From Pisaster brevispinus (Eukaryota; Echinodermata; Asteroidea; Forcipulatida; Asteriidae): a DNA stretch of 64,000 bases. Positions 34,801-48,540 of this stretch are shown one piece after another. The DNA lies in assembly GCA_023634235.1 (NCBI GenBank), contig JAMKCF010000006.1, forward strand, positions 11,623,751-11,687,750. The letters are read 5' to 3'. The position numbers were made by a program, and so were the translations under genes. The notes under the pieces are model-generated. The model worked only from the letters and a program-made list of their open reading frames with translations. It did not search any database and was not told where the DNA came from. Position 1 is the stretch's first letter. The number at the start of each line of letters is the position of its first letter.

Positions 34801-37269
34801 AAAAGCATCTCCAATGGGATTTTTGTACACACAGCTGTCAAAGAAACAAAGACAAAGTAAGGACGGTCAAATCACCCTCAGAATAATACTGGATTTTCAC
34901 AAGTTTTACACCATTAGAAAGCCCGTCTCAAGGGCTCTCTCTTCTTTGTGTTTCGTTAAGGTGACAATTTTGTGGGCGGGGCGAGCGTCCTGGAAGTAGG
35001 GCTGCCCGAAACCCCACTGTAGTACATGCCCACGTCATCGCCAGTGAGAAAAAGCAGGCACAGAAAGGTCCGAAATAAATTATGTGCAAAGCTTGAGAAT
35101 AACTCCCGAACTAGACATGCTAGAGAAACAAAATTTGTACCAGACTCTGCCTTGAATATCCCTGCATTCGAAAATCAAACTTTTAGCTTCGCGGAGGGCA
35201 AGCTTCATACCGGAAATGACCAGCAAGTGGGGCTACTCCGAACGCTCCTCAAAAGCATCTCCAATGGGATTTTTGTACACACAGCTGTCAAAGAAACAAA
35301 GACAAAGTAAGGACGGTCAAATCACCCTCAGAATAATACTGGATTTTCACAAGTTTTACACCATTAGAAAGCCCGTCTCAAGGGCTCGCTCTTCTTTGTG
35401 TTTCGTTAAGGTGACAATTTTGTGGGCGGGGCGAGCGTCCTGGAAGTAGGGCTGCCCGAAACCCCACTGTAGTACATGCCCACGTCATCGCCAGTGAGAA
35501 AAAACAGGCACAGAAAGGTCCGAAATAAATTCTGTGCAAAGCTTGAGAATAACTCCCGAACTAGACATGCTAGAGAAACAAAATTTGTACCTGACTCTGC
35601 CTTGAATACCCCCGCATCCGAAAATCAATCTTTTAGCGTCGCGGAGGGCAAGCTTCATACCAGAAATGAACAGCAGGTGGGGCTACTCCGAACGCTCCTC
35701 AAAAGCATCTCCAATGGGATTTTTGTACACACAGCTGTCGAAGAAACAAAGACAAAGTAAGGACGGTCAAATCACCCTCAGAAAAATACTGGATTTTCAC
35801 AGGGTTTACATTATTAGAAAGCCCGTCTCAAAGGCTCTCTCTTCCGTGAGTTTCATTAAGGTGGCAATTTTGTAAGCGGGGCGAGCGTCATGGAAGTAGG
35901 GCTGCCCGAAACTCCACTGTAGTACATGCCCACGTCATCGCCAGTGAGAAAAAGCCGGCACAGAAAGTTCCGAAATAAATGCTGTGCTAAGCTTGAAGAT
36001 AACTCCCGAACTAGGCATGCTAGAGAGACAAAATTTGTACCAGACTCTGCCTTAAATATCCCTGCAACCGAAAATCAAATTTATACTGTCGCGGAGGGCA
36101 AGCTTCATACCAGAAATGGCTAGCAGGTGGGGCTACTCCGAACGCTCCTCAAAAGCATCTCCATTGGGATTGTTGTACACACAGCTGTCAAAGAAACAAA
36201 GACAAAGTAACGACGGTCAAATCACCCTCAGAATAATACTGGATTTTCACATGTTTTACACCATTAGAAAGCCCGTCTCAAAGGCTCTCTCTTCCGTGAG
36301 TTTCGTTAAGGTGACAATTTTGTAAGTGGGGCGAGCGTCCTGGAAGTAGGGCTGCCCGAAACCCCACTGTAGTACATGCCCACGTCAACGCCAGTGAGAA
36401 AAAGCCGGCACAGAAAGGTCCGAAATAAATTCTCTGCTAAGCTTGAGAATAACTCCCGAACTACGCATGCTAGAGAAACAAAATTTGTAACAGACTCTGC
36501 CTTGAATATCCCTGCATTCGAAAATCAAACTTTTTGTTTCGCGGAGGGCAAGCTTCATACCGGAAAAGACCAGCAGGTGGGGCTACTCCGAACGCTCCTC
36601 AAAAGCATCTCCAATGGGATTTTTGTACACACAGCTGTCAAAGAAACAAAGACAAAGTAAGGACGGTCAAATCACCCTCAGAATAATACTGGATTTTCGC
36701 AAGTTTTACACCATTAGAAAGCCCGTCTCAAGGGCTCTCTCTTCTTTGTGTTTCGTTAAGGTGACAATTTTGTGGGCGGGGCGAGCGTCCTGGAAGTAGG
36801 GCTGCCCGAAACTCCACTGTAGTACATGCCCACGTCATCGCCAGTGAGAAAAAGCAGGCACAGAAAGGTCCGAAATTAATTCTGTGCAAAGCTTGAGAAT
36901 AACTCCCGAACTAGACATGCTAGAGAAACAAAATTTGTACCTGACTCTGCCTTGAATACCCCCGCATCCGAAAATCAATCTTTTTGCGTCGCGGAGGGCA
37001 AGCTTCATACCGAAAATGGCCAGCAGGTGGGGCTACTCCGAATGCTCCTCAAAAGCATCTCCAATGGGATTTTTGTACACACAGCTGTCAAAGAAACAAA
37101 GACAAAGTAAGGACGGTCAAATCACTCTCAGAATAAAACTGGATTTTCACAAGTTTTACACCATTAAAAAACCCGTCTCAAAGGCTCTCTCTTCCGTGAG
37201 TTTCATTAAGGTGGCAATTTTGTAAGCGGGGCGAGAGTCCTGGAAGTAGGGCTGCCCGAAACTCCACTG
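31900..37269 (+). repeat. Twelve-monomer HOR, family C, copy 2 (5,370 bp)
   Basis: Monomers start at 31906, 32356, 32777, 33227, 33677, 34127, 34576, 35026, 35476, 35926, 36376 and 36826, each exactly 5,370 bp after its partner. The junction between copies lies in 31900-31927. Just upstream (31899 G, 'actccactgt') the sequence matches the end of copy 2. From 31928 ('ccagtgacaa') it matches the start of copy 1 rather than 37298 ('ccagtgagaa'). Confidence 0.95.
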
Positions 37270-40200
37270 TAGTACATGCCCACGTCATCGCCAGTGAGAA
37301 AAAGCCGGCACAGAAAGGTCCGAAATAAATTCTGTGCTAAGCTTGAGAATAACTCCCGAACTAGGCATGCTAGAGAGACAAAATTTGTACCTGACTCTGC
37401 CTTAAATACCCCCGCATCCGAAAATGAAACTTTTAGCGTCGGAAAGGGCAAGCTTCATACCGAAAATGGCCAGCAGGTGGGGCTACTCCGAACGCTCCTC
37501 AAAAGCATCTCCAATGGGATTTTTGTACACACAGCTGTCAAAGAAACAAAGACAAAGTAAGGACGGTTAAATCACCCTCAGAATAATACTGGATTTTCAC
37601 AGGTTTTACATCATTAGAAAGCACGTCTCAAGGGCTCTTTCTTTCCTGAGTTTCGTTAAGGTGACAATTTTGTAGGCGGGGCGAGCGTCCTGGAAGTAGG
37701 GCAGCCCGAAACTCCACTGTAGTACATGCCCACGTCATCGCCAGTGAGATAAAAGCCGGCACAGAAAGGTCCGAAATAAATTCTGTGCTAAGCTTGAAAA
37801 TAACTCCCGAACTAGGCATGCTAGAGAGACAAACTTTGTACCTGACTCTGCCTTAAATACCCCGCATCCGAAAATCAAACTTTTAGCGTCGCGGAGGGCA
37901 AGCTTCATACCGGAAATGACCAGGAGGTGGGGCTACTCCGAACGCTCCTCAAAAGCATCTCCAATAGGATTTTTGTACACACAGCTGTCGAAGAAACGAA
38001 GACAAAGTAAGGACGGTCAAATCACCCTCAGAATAATACTGGATTTTCCCAAGTTTTACACCATTAGAAAGCCCGTCTCAAAGGCTCTGTCTTCTGTGAG
38101 TTTATTTAAGGTGACAATTTTGTAGGCGGCGCGAGCGTCCTGGAAGTAGGGCTGCCCGAAACTGGACTGTTGTACATGCCCACATCATCGCCAGTAAGAA
38201 AAAGCCGGCACAGAAAGGTCAAAAATAATTTCTGTGCTAAGCTTGAAAATAACTCCCGAACTAGGCATGCTAGAGAGACAAAATTTGTACCTGACTCTGC
38301 CTTAAATACCCCCGCATCCGAAAATTAAACTTTTAGCGTCGCCGAGGGCAAGCTTCATACCGGAAATGGCCAGCATGTGGGGCTACTCCGAACGCTCCTC
38401 AAAAGCATCTCCAATGGGATTTTTGTACACACAGCTGTCAAAGAAACAAAGACAAAGTAAGGACGGTCAAATCACCCTCAGAATAATACTGGATTTTCAC
38501 ATGTTTTACACCATTAGAAAGCCCATCTCAAAGGCTCTCTCTTCCGTGAGTTTCGTTATTAAGGTGACCATTTTATAAGCGGGGCGAGCGTCCTGGAAGT
38601 AGGGCTGCCCAAAACTACACTGTAGTACATGCCCACGTCATCGCCAGTGAGAAAAAGCAGGCACAGAAAGGTCCGAAATAAATTCTGTGCTAAGCTTGAT
38701 AATAACTCCCGAACTAGGCATGCTAGAGAAACAAAATTTGTACCTGACTCTGCCTTGAAAATCCCTGCATCCGAAAATCAAACTTTTAGCGTCGCGGAGG
38801 GCAAGCTTCATACCGGAAAAGACCAGCAGGTGGGGCTACTCCGAACGCTCCTCAAAAGCATCTCCAATGGGATTTTTGTACACACAGCTGTCAAAGAAAC
38901 AAAGACAAAGTAAGGACGGTCAAATCACCCTCAGAATAATACTGGATTTTCGCAAGTTTTACACCATAGGAAAGCCCGTCTCAAGGGCTCTCTCTTCCCT
39001 GTGTTTCGTTAAGGTGACAATTTTGTGGGCGGGGCGAGCGTCCTGGAAGTAGGGCTGCCCGAAACTCCACTGTAGTACATGCCCACGTCATCGCCAGTGA
39101 GAAAAAGCAGGCACAGAAAGGTCCGAAATAAATTCTGTGCTAAGCTTGAAAATAACTTCCGAACTAGGCATGCTAGAGAGAAAAAATTTGTACGTGACTC
39201 TGCCTTATATACCCCCGCATCCGAAAATCAAACTTTTAGCGTCGCGGAAGGCAAGCTTCATACCGGAAATGACCAGCAGGTGGGGCTACTCCGAACGCTC
39301 CTCAAAAGCATCTCCAATGGGATTTTTGTACACACAGCTGTCAAAGAAACAAAGACAAAGTAAGGACGGTCAAATCACCCTCAGAATAATACTGGATTTT
39401 CGCAAGTTTTACACCATTAGAAAGCCCGTCTCAAGGGCTCTCTCTTCTTTGTGTTTCGTTAAGGTGACAATTTTGTGGGCGGGGCGAGCGTCCTGGAAGT
39501 AGGGCTGCCCGAAACCCCACTGTAGTACATGCCCACGTCATCGCCAGTGAGAAAAAGCAGGCACAGAAAGGTCCGAAATAAATTCTGTGCAAAGCTTGAG
39601 AATAACTCCCGAACTAGACATGCTAGAGAATCAAAATTTGTACCTGACTCTGCCTTGAATACCCCCGCATCCGAAAATCAATCTTTTAGCTTCGCGGAGG
39701 GCAAGCTTCATACCGAAAATGGCCAGCAGGTGGGGCTACTCCGAATGCTCCTCAAAAGCATCTCCAATGGGATTTTTGTACACACAGCTGTCAAAGAAAC
39801 AAAGACAAAGTAAGGACGGTCAAATCACTCTCAGAATAAAACTGGATTTTCACAAGTTTTACACCATTAAAAAACCCGTCTCAAAGGCTCTCTCTTCCGT
39901 GAGTTTCATTAAGGTGGCAATTTTGTAAGCGGGGCGAGATTCCTGGAAGTAGGGCTGCCCGAAACTCCACTGTAGTACATGCCCACGTCATCGCCAGTGA
40001 GAAAAAGCCGGCACAGAAAGGTCCGAAATAAATTCTGTGCTATTAGCTTGATAATAAATCCCGAACTAGGCATGCTAGAGAGACAAAAATTGTACCTGAC
40101 TCTGCCTTAATAAACCCCGCATCCGAAAGTCAAACTTTTAGCGTCGGAAAGGGCAAGCTTCATACCGAAAATGGCCAGCAGGTGGCGCTACTCCGAACGC

Positions 40201-42229
40201 TCCTCAAAAGCATCTCCACTGGGATTTTTGTACACACAGCTGTCAAAGAAACAAAGACAAAGTAAGGACGGTCAAATCACCCTCAGAATAATACTGAATT
40301 TTCACAGGGTTTGCACCATTAGAAAGCCCGTCTCAAGGGCTTTCTCTTTCCTGAGTTTCGTTAAGGTGACAGTTTTGTAGGCGGGGCGAGCGTCCTGGAA
40401 GTAGGGCTGCCCGAAACTCCACTGTAGTACTTGCCTACGTCATCGCCAGTGAGAAAAAGCCGGCACAGAAAGGTCTGAAAAAAATTCTGTGCTAAGCTTG
40501 AGAATAACTCCCGAACTAGGCATGCTAGAGAGACAAAATTTGTACCTGACTCTGCCTTGAATACCCCCGCATCCGAAAATCAAACTTTTAGCTTCGCGGA
40601 GGGCAAGCTTCTTACCGGAAATGGCCAGCAGGTGGGGCTACTCCGAAGGTTCCTCAAAAGCATCTCCAATGGGATTTTTGTACACACAGCTGTCAAAGAA
40701 ACAAAGACAAAGTAAGGACGGTTAAATCACCCTCAGAATAATACTGGATTTTCACAGGTTTTACACCATTAGAAAGCCCGTCTCAAGGGCTTTTTCTTTC
40801 CTGAGTTTCGTTAAGGTGACAATTTTGTAGGCGGGGCGAGCGTCCTGGAAGTAGGGCTGCCCGAAACTCCACTGTAGTACATGCCCACGTCATCGCCAGT
40901 GAGAAAAAGCCGGCACAGAAATGTCCGAAATAAATTCTGTGCTAAGCTTGAAAATAACTCCCGAACTAGGCATGCTAGAGAGACAAAATTTGTACCTGAC
41001 TCTGCCTTAAATACCCCGCATCCGAAAATTAAACTTTTAGCGTCGCGGAGGGCAAGCTTCATACCGGAAATGACCAGCAGGTGGGGCTACTCCGAAGGTT
41101 CCTCAAAAGCATCTCCAATAGGATTTTTGTACACACAGCTGTCGAAGAAACGAAGACAAAGTAAGGACGGTCAAATCACCCTCAGAATAATACTGGATTT
41201 TCCCAAGTTTTACACCATTAGAAAGCCCGTCTCAAAGGCTCTGTCTTCTGTGAGTTTATTTAAGGTGACAATTTTGTAGGCGGCGCGAGCGTCCTGGAAG
41301 TAGGGCTGCCCGAAACTGGACTGTAGTACATGCCCACATCATCGCCAGTAAGAAAAAGCCGGCACAGAAAGGTCAAAAATAATTTCTGTTCTAAGCTTGA
41401 AAATAACTCCCGAACTAGGCATGCTAGAGAGACAAAAATTGTACCTGACTCTGCCTTAATAAACCCCGCATCCGAAAGTCAAACTTTTAGCGTCGGAAAG
41501 GGCAAGCTTCATACCGAAAATGGCCAGCAGGTGGCGCTACTCCGAACGCTCCTCAAAAGCATCTCCACTGGGATTTTTGTACACACAGCTGTCAAAGAAA
41601 CAAAGACAAAGTAAGGACGGTCAAATCACCCTCAGAATAATACTGAATTTTCACAGGGTTTGCACCATTAGAAAGCCCGTCTCAAGGGCTTTCTCTTTCC
41701 TGAGTTTCGTTAAGGTGACAATTTTGAAGGCGGGGCGAGCGTCCTGGAAGTAGGGCTGCCCGAAACTCCACTGTAGTACTTGCCTACGTCATCGCCAGTG
41801 AGAAAAAGCCGGCACAGAAAGGTCTGAAAAAAATTCTGTGCTAAGCTTGAGAATAACTCCCGAACTAGGCATGCTAGAGAGACAAAATTTGTACCTGACT
41901 CTGCCTTGAATACCCCCGCATCCGAAAATCAAACTTTTAGCTTCGCGGAGGGCAAGCTTCTTACCGGAAATGGCCAGCAGGTGGGGCTACTCCGAAGGTT
42001 CCTCAAAAGCATCTCCAATGGGATTTTTGTACACACAGCTGTCAAAGAAACAAAGACAAAGTAAGGACGGTTAAATCACCCTCAGAATAATACTGGATTT
42101 TCACAGGTTTTACACCATTAGAAAGCCCGTCTCAAGGGCTCTTTCTTTCCTGAGTTTCGTTAAGGTGACAATTTTGTAGGCGGGGCGAGCGTTCTGGAAG
42201 TAGGGCTGCCCGAAACTCCACTGTAGTAC
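37270..42229 (+). repeat. Mosaic A/C transition region
   Basis: Monomers start at 37276, 37726, 38176, 38629, 39079, 39529, 39979, 40431, 40881, 41330 and 41780. Those at 38629 and 39079 match the family A monomers 6257 and 6710 (offset 32,372 and 32,369 bp). The monomer at 39529 matches the family C monomers 31456 and 36826 (shared 'gcaaagcttgag', 'ccgaatgctcc', 'ataaaactgg'). The one at 39979 returns to the A-type 'gctattagct' class. The monomers at 38176 and 41330 share 'cccacatcatc' with 44935 and 48091. Confidence 0.85.
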
Positions 42230-42360
42230 ATGCCCACGTCATCGCCAGTGAGAAAAAGCCGGCACAGAAAGGTCCGAAATAAATTCTGTGCTAAGCTTGA
42301 AAATAACTCCCGAACTAGGCATGCTAGAGAGACAAAATTTGTACCTGACTCTGCCTTAAA
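40059..42360 (+). repeat. Tandem three-monomer duplication, 1,349-bp period
   Basis: From 40059 the sequence repeats at 41408 (offset 1,349 bp), with shared private variants 'ccttaataaacccc', 'aggtggcgctac' and 'catctccactggg'. The left edge is a single mismatch (40058 A, 41407 C). The second copy follows the first with scattered substitutions to about 42360, where 'ataccccgc' versus 'atacccccgc' and later differences end the match. Confidence 0.85.
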
Positions 42361-42679
42361 TACCCCCGCATCCGAAAATTAAACTTTTAGCGTCGCGGAG
42401 GGCAAGCTTCATACCGGAAATGGCCAGCAGCTGGGGCTACTCCGAACGCTCCTCAAAAGCATCTCCAATGGGATTTTTGTACACACAGCTGTCGAAGAAA
42501 CAAAGACAAAGTAAGGACGGTCAAATCACCCTCAGAAAAATACTGGATTTTCACAGGTTTTACACCATTAGAAAGCCCGTCTCAAAGGCTCTCTCTTCCG
42601 TGAGTTTCATTAAGGTGGCAATTATGTAAGCGGGGCGAGAGTTCTGAAAATAGGGCTGCCCGAAACTCAACTGTAGTAC

Positions 42680-45384
42680 ATGCCCACGTCATCGCCAGTG
42701 AGAAAAAGCAGGCACAGAAAGTTTCGAAATAAATTCTGTGCTAAGCTTGAAAATAACTCCCAAACTAGGCATGCTAGAGAGACAAATTTTGTACCTGGAT
42801 CTGCCTTGAATAACCCTGCATCCGAAAATCAAACTTTTAGCGTCGCGGAGGGCAAGCTTAATACCGGAAATGGCCAGCAGGTGGGGCTACTCCGAACGCT
42901 CCTCAAAAGCATCTCCAATGGGATTTTTGTACACACAGCTGTCAAAGAAACAAAGACAAAGTAAGGACGGTCAAATCACCCTCAGAATAATACTGGATTT
43001 TCACATGTTTTACACCATTAGAAAGCCCGTCTCAAAGGTTCTCTCTTCCGTGAGTTTCGTTGTTAAGGTGACCATTTTATAAGCGGGGCGAGCGTCCTGG
43101 AAGTAGGGCTGCCCAAAACTACACTGTAGTACATGCGCACGTCATCGCCAGTGAGAAAAAGCAGGCACAGAAAGGTCCGAAATAAATTCTGTGCTAAGCT
43201 TGATAATAACTCCCGAACTAGGCATGCTAGAGAAACAAAATTTGTACCTGACTCTGCCTTGAAAATCCCTGCATCCGAAAATCAAACTTTTAGCGTCGCG
43301 GAGGGCAAGCTTCATACCGGAAAAGACCAGGAGGTGGGGCTACTCCGAACGCTCCTCAAAAGCATCTCCAATGGGATTTTTGTACACACAGCTGTCAAAG
43401 AAACAAAGACAAAGTAAGGACGGTCAAATCACCCTCAGAATAATACTGGATTTTCACAAGTTTTACACCATTAGAAAACCCGTCTCAAAGGTTCTCTCTT
43501 CCGTGAGTTTCATTAAGGTGGCAATTTTGTAAACGGGGCGAGAGTCCTGGAAGTAGGGCTGCCCGAAACTCCACTGTAGTACATGCCCACGTCATCGCCA
43601 GTGAAAAAAAGCCGGCACAGAAAGGTCCGAAATAAATTATGTGCTATTAGCTTGATAATAAATCCCGAACTAGGCATGCTAGAGAGACAAAATTTGTACC
43701 TGACTCTGCCTTAAATACCCCTGCATCCGAAAGTCAAACTTTTAGCGTCGGAAAGGGCAAGCTTCATACCGAAAATGGCCAGCAGGTGGGGCTACACCGA
43801 ACGCTCCTCAAAAGCATCTCCAATGGGATTTTTGTACACACAGCTGTCAAAGAAACAAAGACAAAGTAAGGACGGTCAAATCACCCTCAGAATAATACTG
43901 AATTTTCACAGGTTTTGCACCATAAGAAAGCCCGTCTCAAGGGCTTTCTCTTTCCTGAGTTTCGTTAAGGTGACAATTTTGTAAGCGGGGCGAGCGTCCT
44001 GGAAGTAGGGCTGCCCAAAACTCCACTGTAGTACTTGCCCACGTCATCGCCAGTGAGAAAAAGCAGGCACATAAAGGTCCGAAATAAATTCTGTGGTAAG
44101 CTTGAGAATAACTCCCGAACAAGGCATGCTAGAGAGACAAAATTTGTACCTGGATCTGCCTTGAATACCCCCTGCATCCGAAAATCAAACTTTTAGCGTC
44201 GCGAAGGGCAAGCTTCATACCGGAAATGACCAGCAGGTGGGGCTACTCCGAAGGTTCCTCAAAAGCATCTCCAATGGGATTTTTGTACACACAGCTGTCA
44301 AAGAAACAAAGACAAAGTAAGGACGGTTAAATCACCCTCAGAATAATACTGGATTTTCACAGGTTTTACACCATTAGAAAGCCCGTCTCAAGGGCTCTTT
44401 CTTTCCTGAGTTTCGTTAAGGTGACAATTTTGTAGGCGGGGCGAGCGTCCTGGAAGTAGGGCTGCCCGAAACTCCACTGTAGTACATGCCCACGTCATCG
44501 CCAGTGAGAAAAAGCCGGCACAGAAAGGTCCGAAATAAATTCTGTGCTAAGCTTGACAATAACTCCCGAACTAGGCATGCTAGAGAGACAAAATTTGTAC
44601 CTGACTCTGCCTTAAATACCCCGCATCCGAAAATTAAACTTTTAGCGTCGCGGAGGGCAAGCTTCATACCGGAAATGACCAGCAGGTGGGGCTACTCCGA
44701 ACGCTCCTCAAAAGCATCTCCAATAGGATTTTTGTACACACAGCTGTCGAAGAAACGAAGACAAAGTAAGGACGGTCAAATCACCCTCAGAATAATACTG
44801 GATTTTCCCAAGTTTTACACCATTAGAAAGCCCGTCTCAAAGGCTCTGTCTTCTGTGAGTTTATTTAAGGTGACAATTTTGTAGGCGGCGCGAGCGTCCT
44901 GGAAGTAGGGCTGTCCGAAACTGGACTGTAGTACATGCCCACATCATCGGCAGTAAGAAAAAGCCGGCACAGAAAGGTCAAAAATAATTTCTGTGCTAAG
45001 CTTGAAAATAACTCCCGAACTAGGCATGCTAGAGAGACAAAATTTGTACCTGACTCTGCCTTAAATACCCCCGCATCCGAAAATTAAACTTTTAGCGTCG
45101 CGGAGGGCAAGCTTCATACCGGAAATGGCCAGCAGGTGGGCCTACTCCGAACGCTCCTCAAAAGCATCTCCAATGGGATTTTTGTACACACAGCTGTCGA
45201 AGAAACAAAAACAAAGTAAGGACGGTCAAATGACCCTCAGAAAAATACTGCATTTTCACAGGTTTTACACCATTAGAAAGCCCGTCTCAAAGGCTCTCTC
45301 TTCCGTGAGTTTCATTAAGGTGGCAATTTTGTAAGCTGGGCGAGAGTCCTGAAAGTAGGGCTGCCCGAAACTCAACTGTAGTAC
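42680..45384 (+). repeat. Six-monomer HOR, family A right, unit 1 (2,705 bp)
   Basis: Monomers are 42680, 43133, 43583, 44035, 44486 and 44935. The first four form a constant module that recurs at 45385 and 48541 and mostly at 52602. The fifth has a 1-bp deletion ('ataccccgc') that joins two open frames. The sixth has 'cacatcatcggc'. The offset to the next unit is 2,705 bp. Confidence 0.9.
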
Positions 45385-48300
45385 ATGCCCACGTCATCGC
45401 CAGTGAGAAAAAGCAGGCACAGAAAGTTCCGAAATAAATTCTGTGCTAAGCTTGAAAATAACTCCCAAACTAGGCATGCTAGAGAGACAAATTTTGTACC
45501 TGGATCTGCCTTGAATAACCCTGCATCCGAAAATCAAACTTTTAGCGTCGCGGAGGGCAAGCTTAATACCGGAAATGGCCAGCAGGTGGGGCTACTCCGA
45601 ACGCTCCTCAAAAGCATCTCCAATGGGATTTTTGTACACACAGCTGTCAAAGAAACAAAGACAAAGTAAGGACGGTCAAATCACCCTCAGAATAATACTG
45701 GATTTTCACATGTTTTACACCATTAGAAAGCCCGTCTCAAAGGTTCTCTCTTCCGTGAGTTTCGTTGTTAAGGTGACCATTTTATAAGCGGGGCGAGCGT
45801 CCTGGAAGTAGGGCTGCCCAAAACTACACTGTAGTACATGCGCACGTCATCGCCAGTGAGAAAAAGCAGGCACAGAAAGGTCCGAAATAAATTCTGTGCT
45901 AAGCTTGATAATAACTCCCGAACTAGGCATGCTAGAGAAACAAAATTTGTACCTGACTCTGCCTTGAAAATCCCTGCATCCGAAAATCAAACTTTTAGCG
46001 TCGCGGAGGGCAAGCTTCATACCGGAAAAGACCAGGAGGTGGGGCTACTCCGAACGCTCCTCAAAAGCATCTCCAATGGGATTTTTGTACACACAGCTGT
46101 CAAAGAAACAAAGACAAAGTAAGGACGGTCAAATCACCCTCAGAATAATACTGGATTTTCACAAGTTTTACACCATTAGAAAACCTGTCTCAAAGGTTCT
46201 CTCTTCCGTGAGTTTCATTAAGGTGGCAATTTTGTAAGCGGGGCGAGAGTCCTGGAAGTAGGGCTGCCCGAAACTCCACTGTAGTACATGCCCACGTCAT
46301 CGCCAGTGAGAAAAAGCCGGCACAGAAAGGTCCGAAATAAATTATGTGCTATTAGCTTGATAATAAATCCCGAACTAGGCATGCTAGAGAGACAAAATTT
46401 GTACCTGACTCTGCCTTAAATACCCCCGCATCCGAAAGTCAAACTTTTAGCGTCGGAAAGGGCAAGCTTCATACCGAAAATGGCCAGCAGGTGGGGCTAC
46501 AACGAACGCTCCTCAAAAGCATCTCCAATGGGATTTTTGTACACACAGCTGTCAAAGAAACAAAGACAAAGTAAGGACGGTCAAATCACCCTCAGAATAA
46601 TACTGAATTTTCACAGGTTTTGCACCATTAGAAAGCCCGTCTCAAGGGCTTTCTCTTTCCTGAGTTTCGTTAAGGTGACAATTTTGTAAGCGGGGCGAGC
46701 GTCCTGGAAGTAGGGCTGCCCAAAACTCCACTGTAGTACTTGCCCACGTCATCGCCAGTGAGAAAAAGCAGGCACATAAAGGTCCGAAATAAATTCTGTG
46801 GTAAGCTTGAGAATAACTCCCGAACAAGGCATGCTAGAGAGACAAAATTTGTACCTGGATCTGCCTTGAATACCCCCTGCATCCGAAAATCAAACTTTTA
46901 GCGTCGCGAAGGGCAAGCTTCATACCGGAAATGACCAGCAGGTGGGGCTACTCCGAACGCTCCTCAAAAGCATCTCCAATGGGATTTTTGTACACACAGC
47001 TGTCAAAGAAACAAAGACAAAGTAAGGACGGTCAAATCACCCTCAGAATAATACTGGATTTTCGCAAGTTTTACACCATTAGAAAGCCCGTCTCAAGGGC
47101 TCTCTCTTCTTTGTGTTTCGTTAAGGTGACAATTTTGTGGGCGAGGCGAGCGTCCTGGAAGTAGGGCTGCCCGAAACTCCACTGTAGTACATGCCCACGT
47201 CATCGCCAGTGAGAAAAAGCCGGCACAGAAAGGTCCGAAATAAATTCTGTGCTAAGCTTGACAATAACTCCCGAACTAGGCATGCTAGAGAGACAAAATT
47301 TGTACCTGACTCTGCCTTAAATACCCCGCATCCGAAAATTAAACTTTTAGCGTCGCGGAGGGCAAGCTTCATACCGGAAATGGCCAGCAGGTGGGGCTAC
47401 TCCGAACGCTCCTCAAAAGCATCTCCAATGGGATTTTTGTACACACAGCTGTCAAAGAAACAAAGACAAAGTAAGGACGGTCAAATCACCCTCAGAATAA
47501 TACTGGATTTTCACATGTTTTACACCATTAGAAAGCCCGTCTCAAAGGCTCTCTCTTCCGTGAGTTTCGTTATTAAGGTGACCATTTTATAAGCGGGGCG
47601 AGCGTCCTGGAAGTAGGGCTGCCCAAAACTACACTGTAGTACATGCCCACGTCATCGCCAGTGAGAAAAAGCAGGCACAGAAGGTCCGAAATAAATTCTG
47701 TGCTAAGCTTGAAAATAACTCCCGAACTAGGCATGCTAGAGAGACAAAATTTGTACCTGACTCTGCCTTAAATACCCCGCATCCGAAAATTAAACTTTTA
47801 GCGTCGCGGAGGGCAAGCTTCATACCGGAAATGACCAGCAGGTGGGGCTACTCCGAACGCTCCTCAAAAGCATCTCCAATAGGATTTTTGTACACACAGC
47901 TGTCGAAGAAACGAAGACAAAGTAAGGACGGTCAAATCACCCTCAGAATAATACTGGATTTTCCCAAGTTTTACACCATTAGAAAGCCCGTCTCAAAGGC
48001 TCTGTCTTCTGTGAGTTTATTTAAGGTGACAATTTTGTAGGCGGCGCGAGCGTCCTGGAAGTAGGGCTGCCCGAAACTGGACTGTAGTACATGCCCACAT
48101 CATCGCCAGTAAGAAAAAGCCGGCACAGAAAGGTCAAAAATAATTTCTGTGCTAAGCTTGAAAATAACTCCCGAACTAGGCATGCTAGAGAGACAAAATT
48201 TGTACCTGACTCTGCCTTAAATACCCCCGCATCCGAAAATTAAACTTTTAGCGTCGCGGAGGGCAAGCTTCATACCGGAAATGGCCAGCAGGTGGGGCTA

Positions 48301-48540
48301 CTCCGAACGCTCCTCAAAAGCATCTCCAATGGGATTTTTGTACACACAGCTGTCGAAGAAACAAAGACAAAGTAAGGACGGTCAAATCACCCTCAGAAAA
48401 TAACTGGATTTTCACAGGTTTTACACCATTAGAAAGCCCGTCTCAAAGGCTCTCTCTTCCGTGAGTTTCATTAAGGTGGCAATTTTGTAAGCGGGGCGAG
48501 AGTCCTGAAAGTAGGGCTGCCCGAAACTCAACTGTAGTAC
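45385..48540 (+). repeat. Seven-monomer HOR, family A right, unit 2 (3,156 bp)
   Basis: Monomers are 45385, 45838, 46288, 46740, 47191, 47643 and 48091. This has the same module as unit 1, with one extra monomer before the 'cacatcatc' monomer. Both 47191 and 47643 carry the 'ataccccgc' deletion, and 47643 also has a 1-bp deletion in 'cagaaggtcc'. The extra monomer is consistent with a one-monomer gain. Confidence 0.9.

Noticed and set aside
40881..41279. 132-133-codon frames (40881, 44486, 47191) as a longer protein
   Set aside because: They arise from a single 1-bp deletion ('ataccccgc') that joins the 94-codon frame to the overlapping second frame, and the variant travels with one HOR slot.
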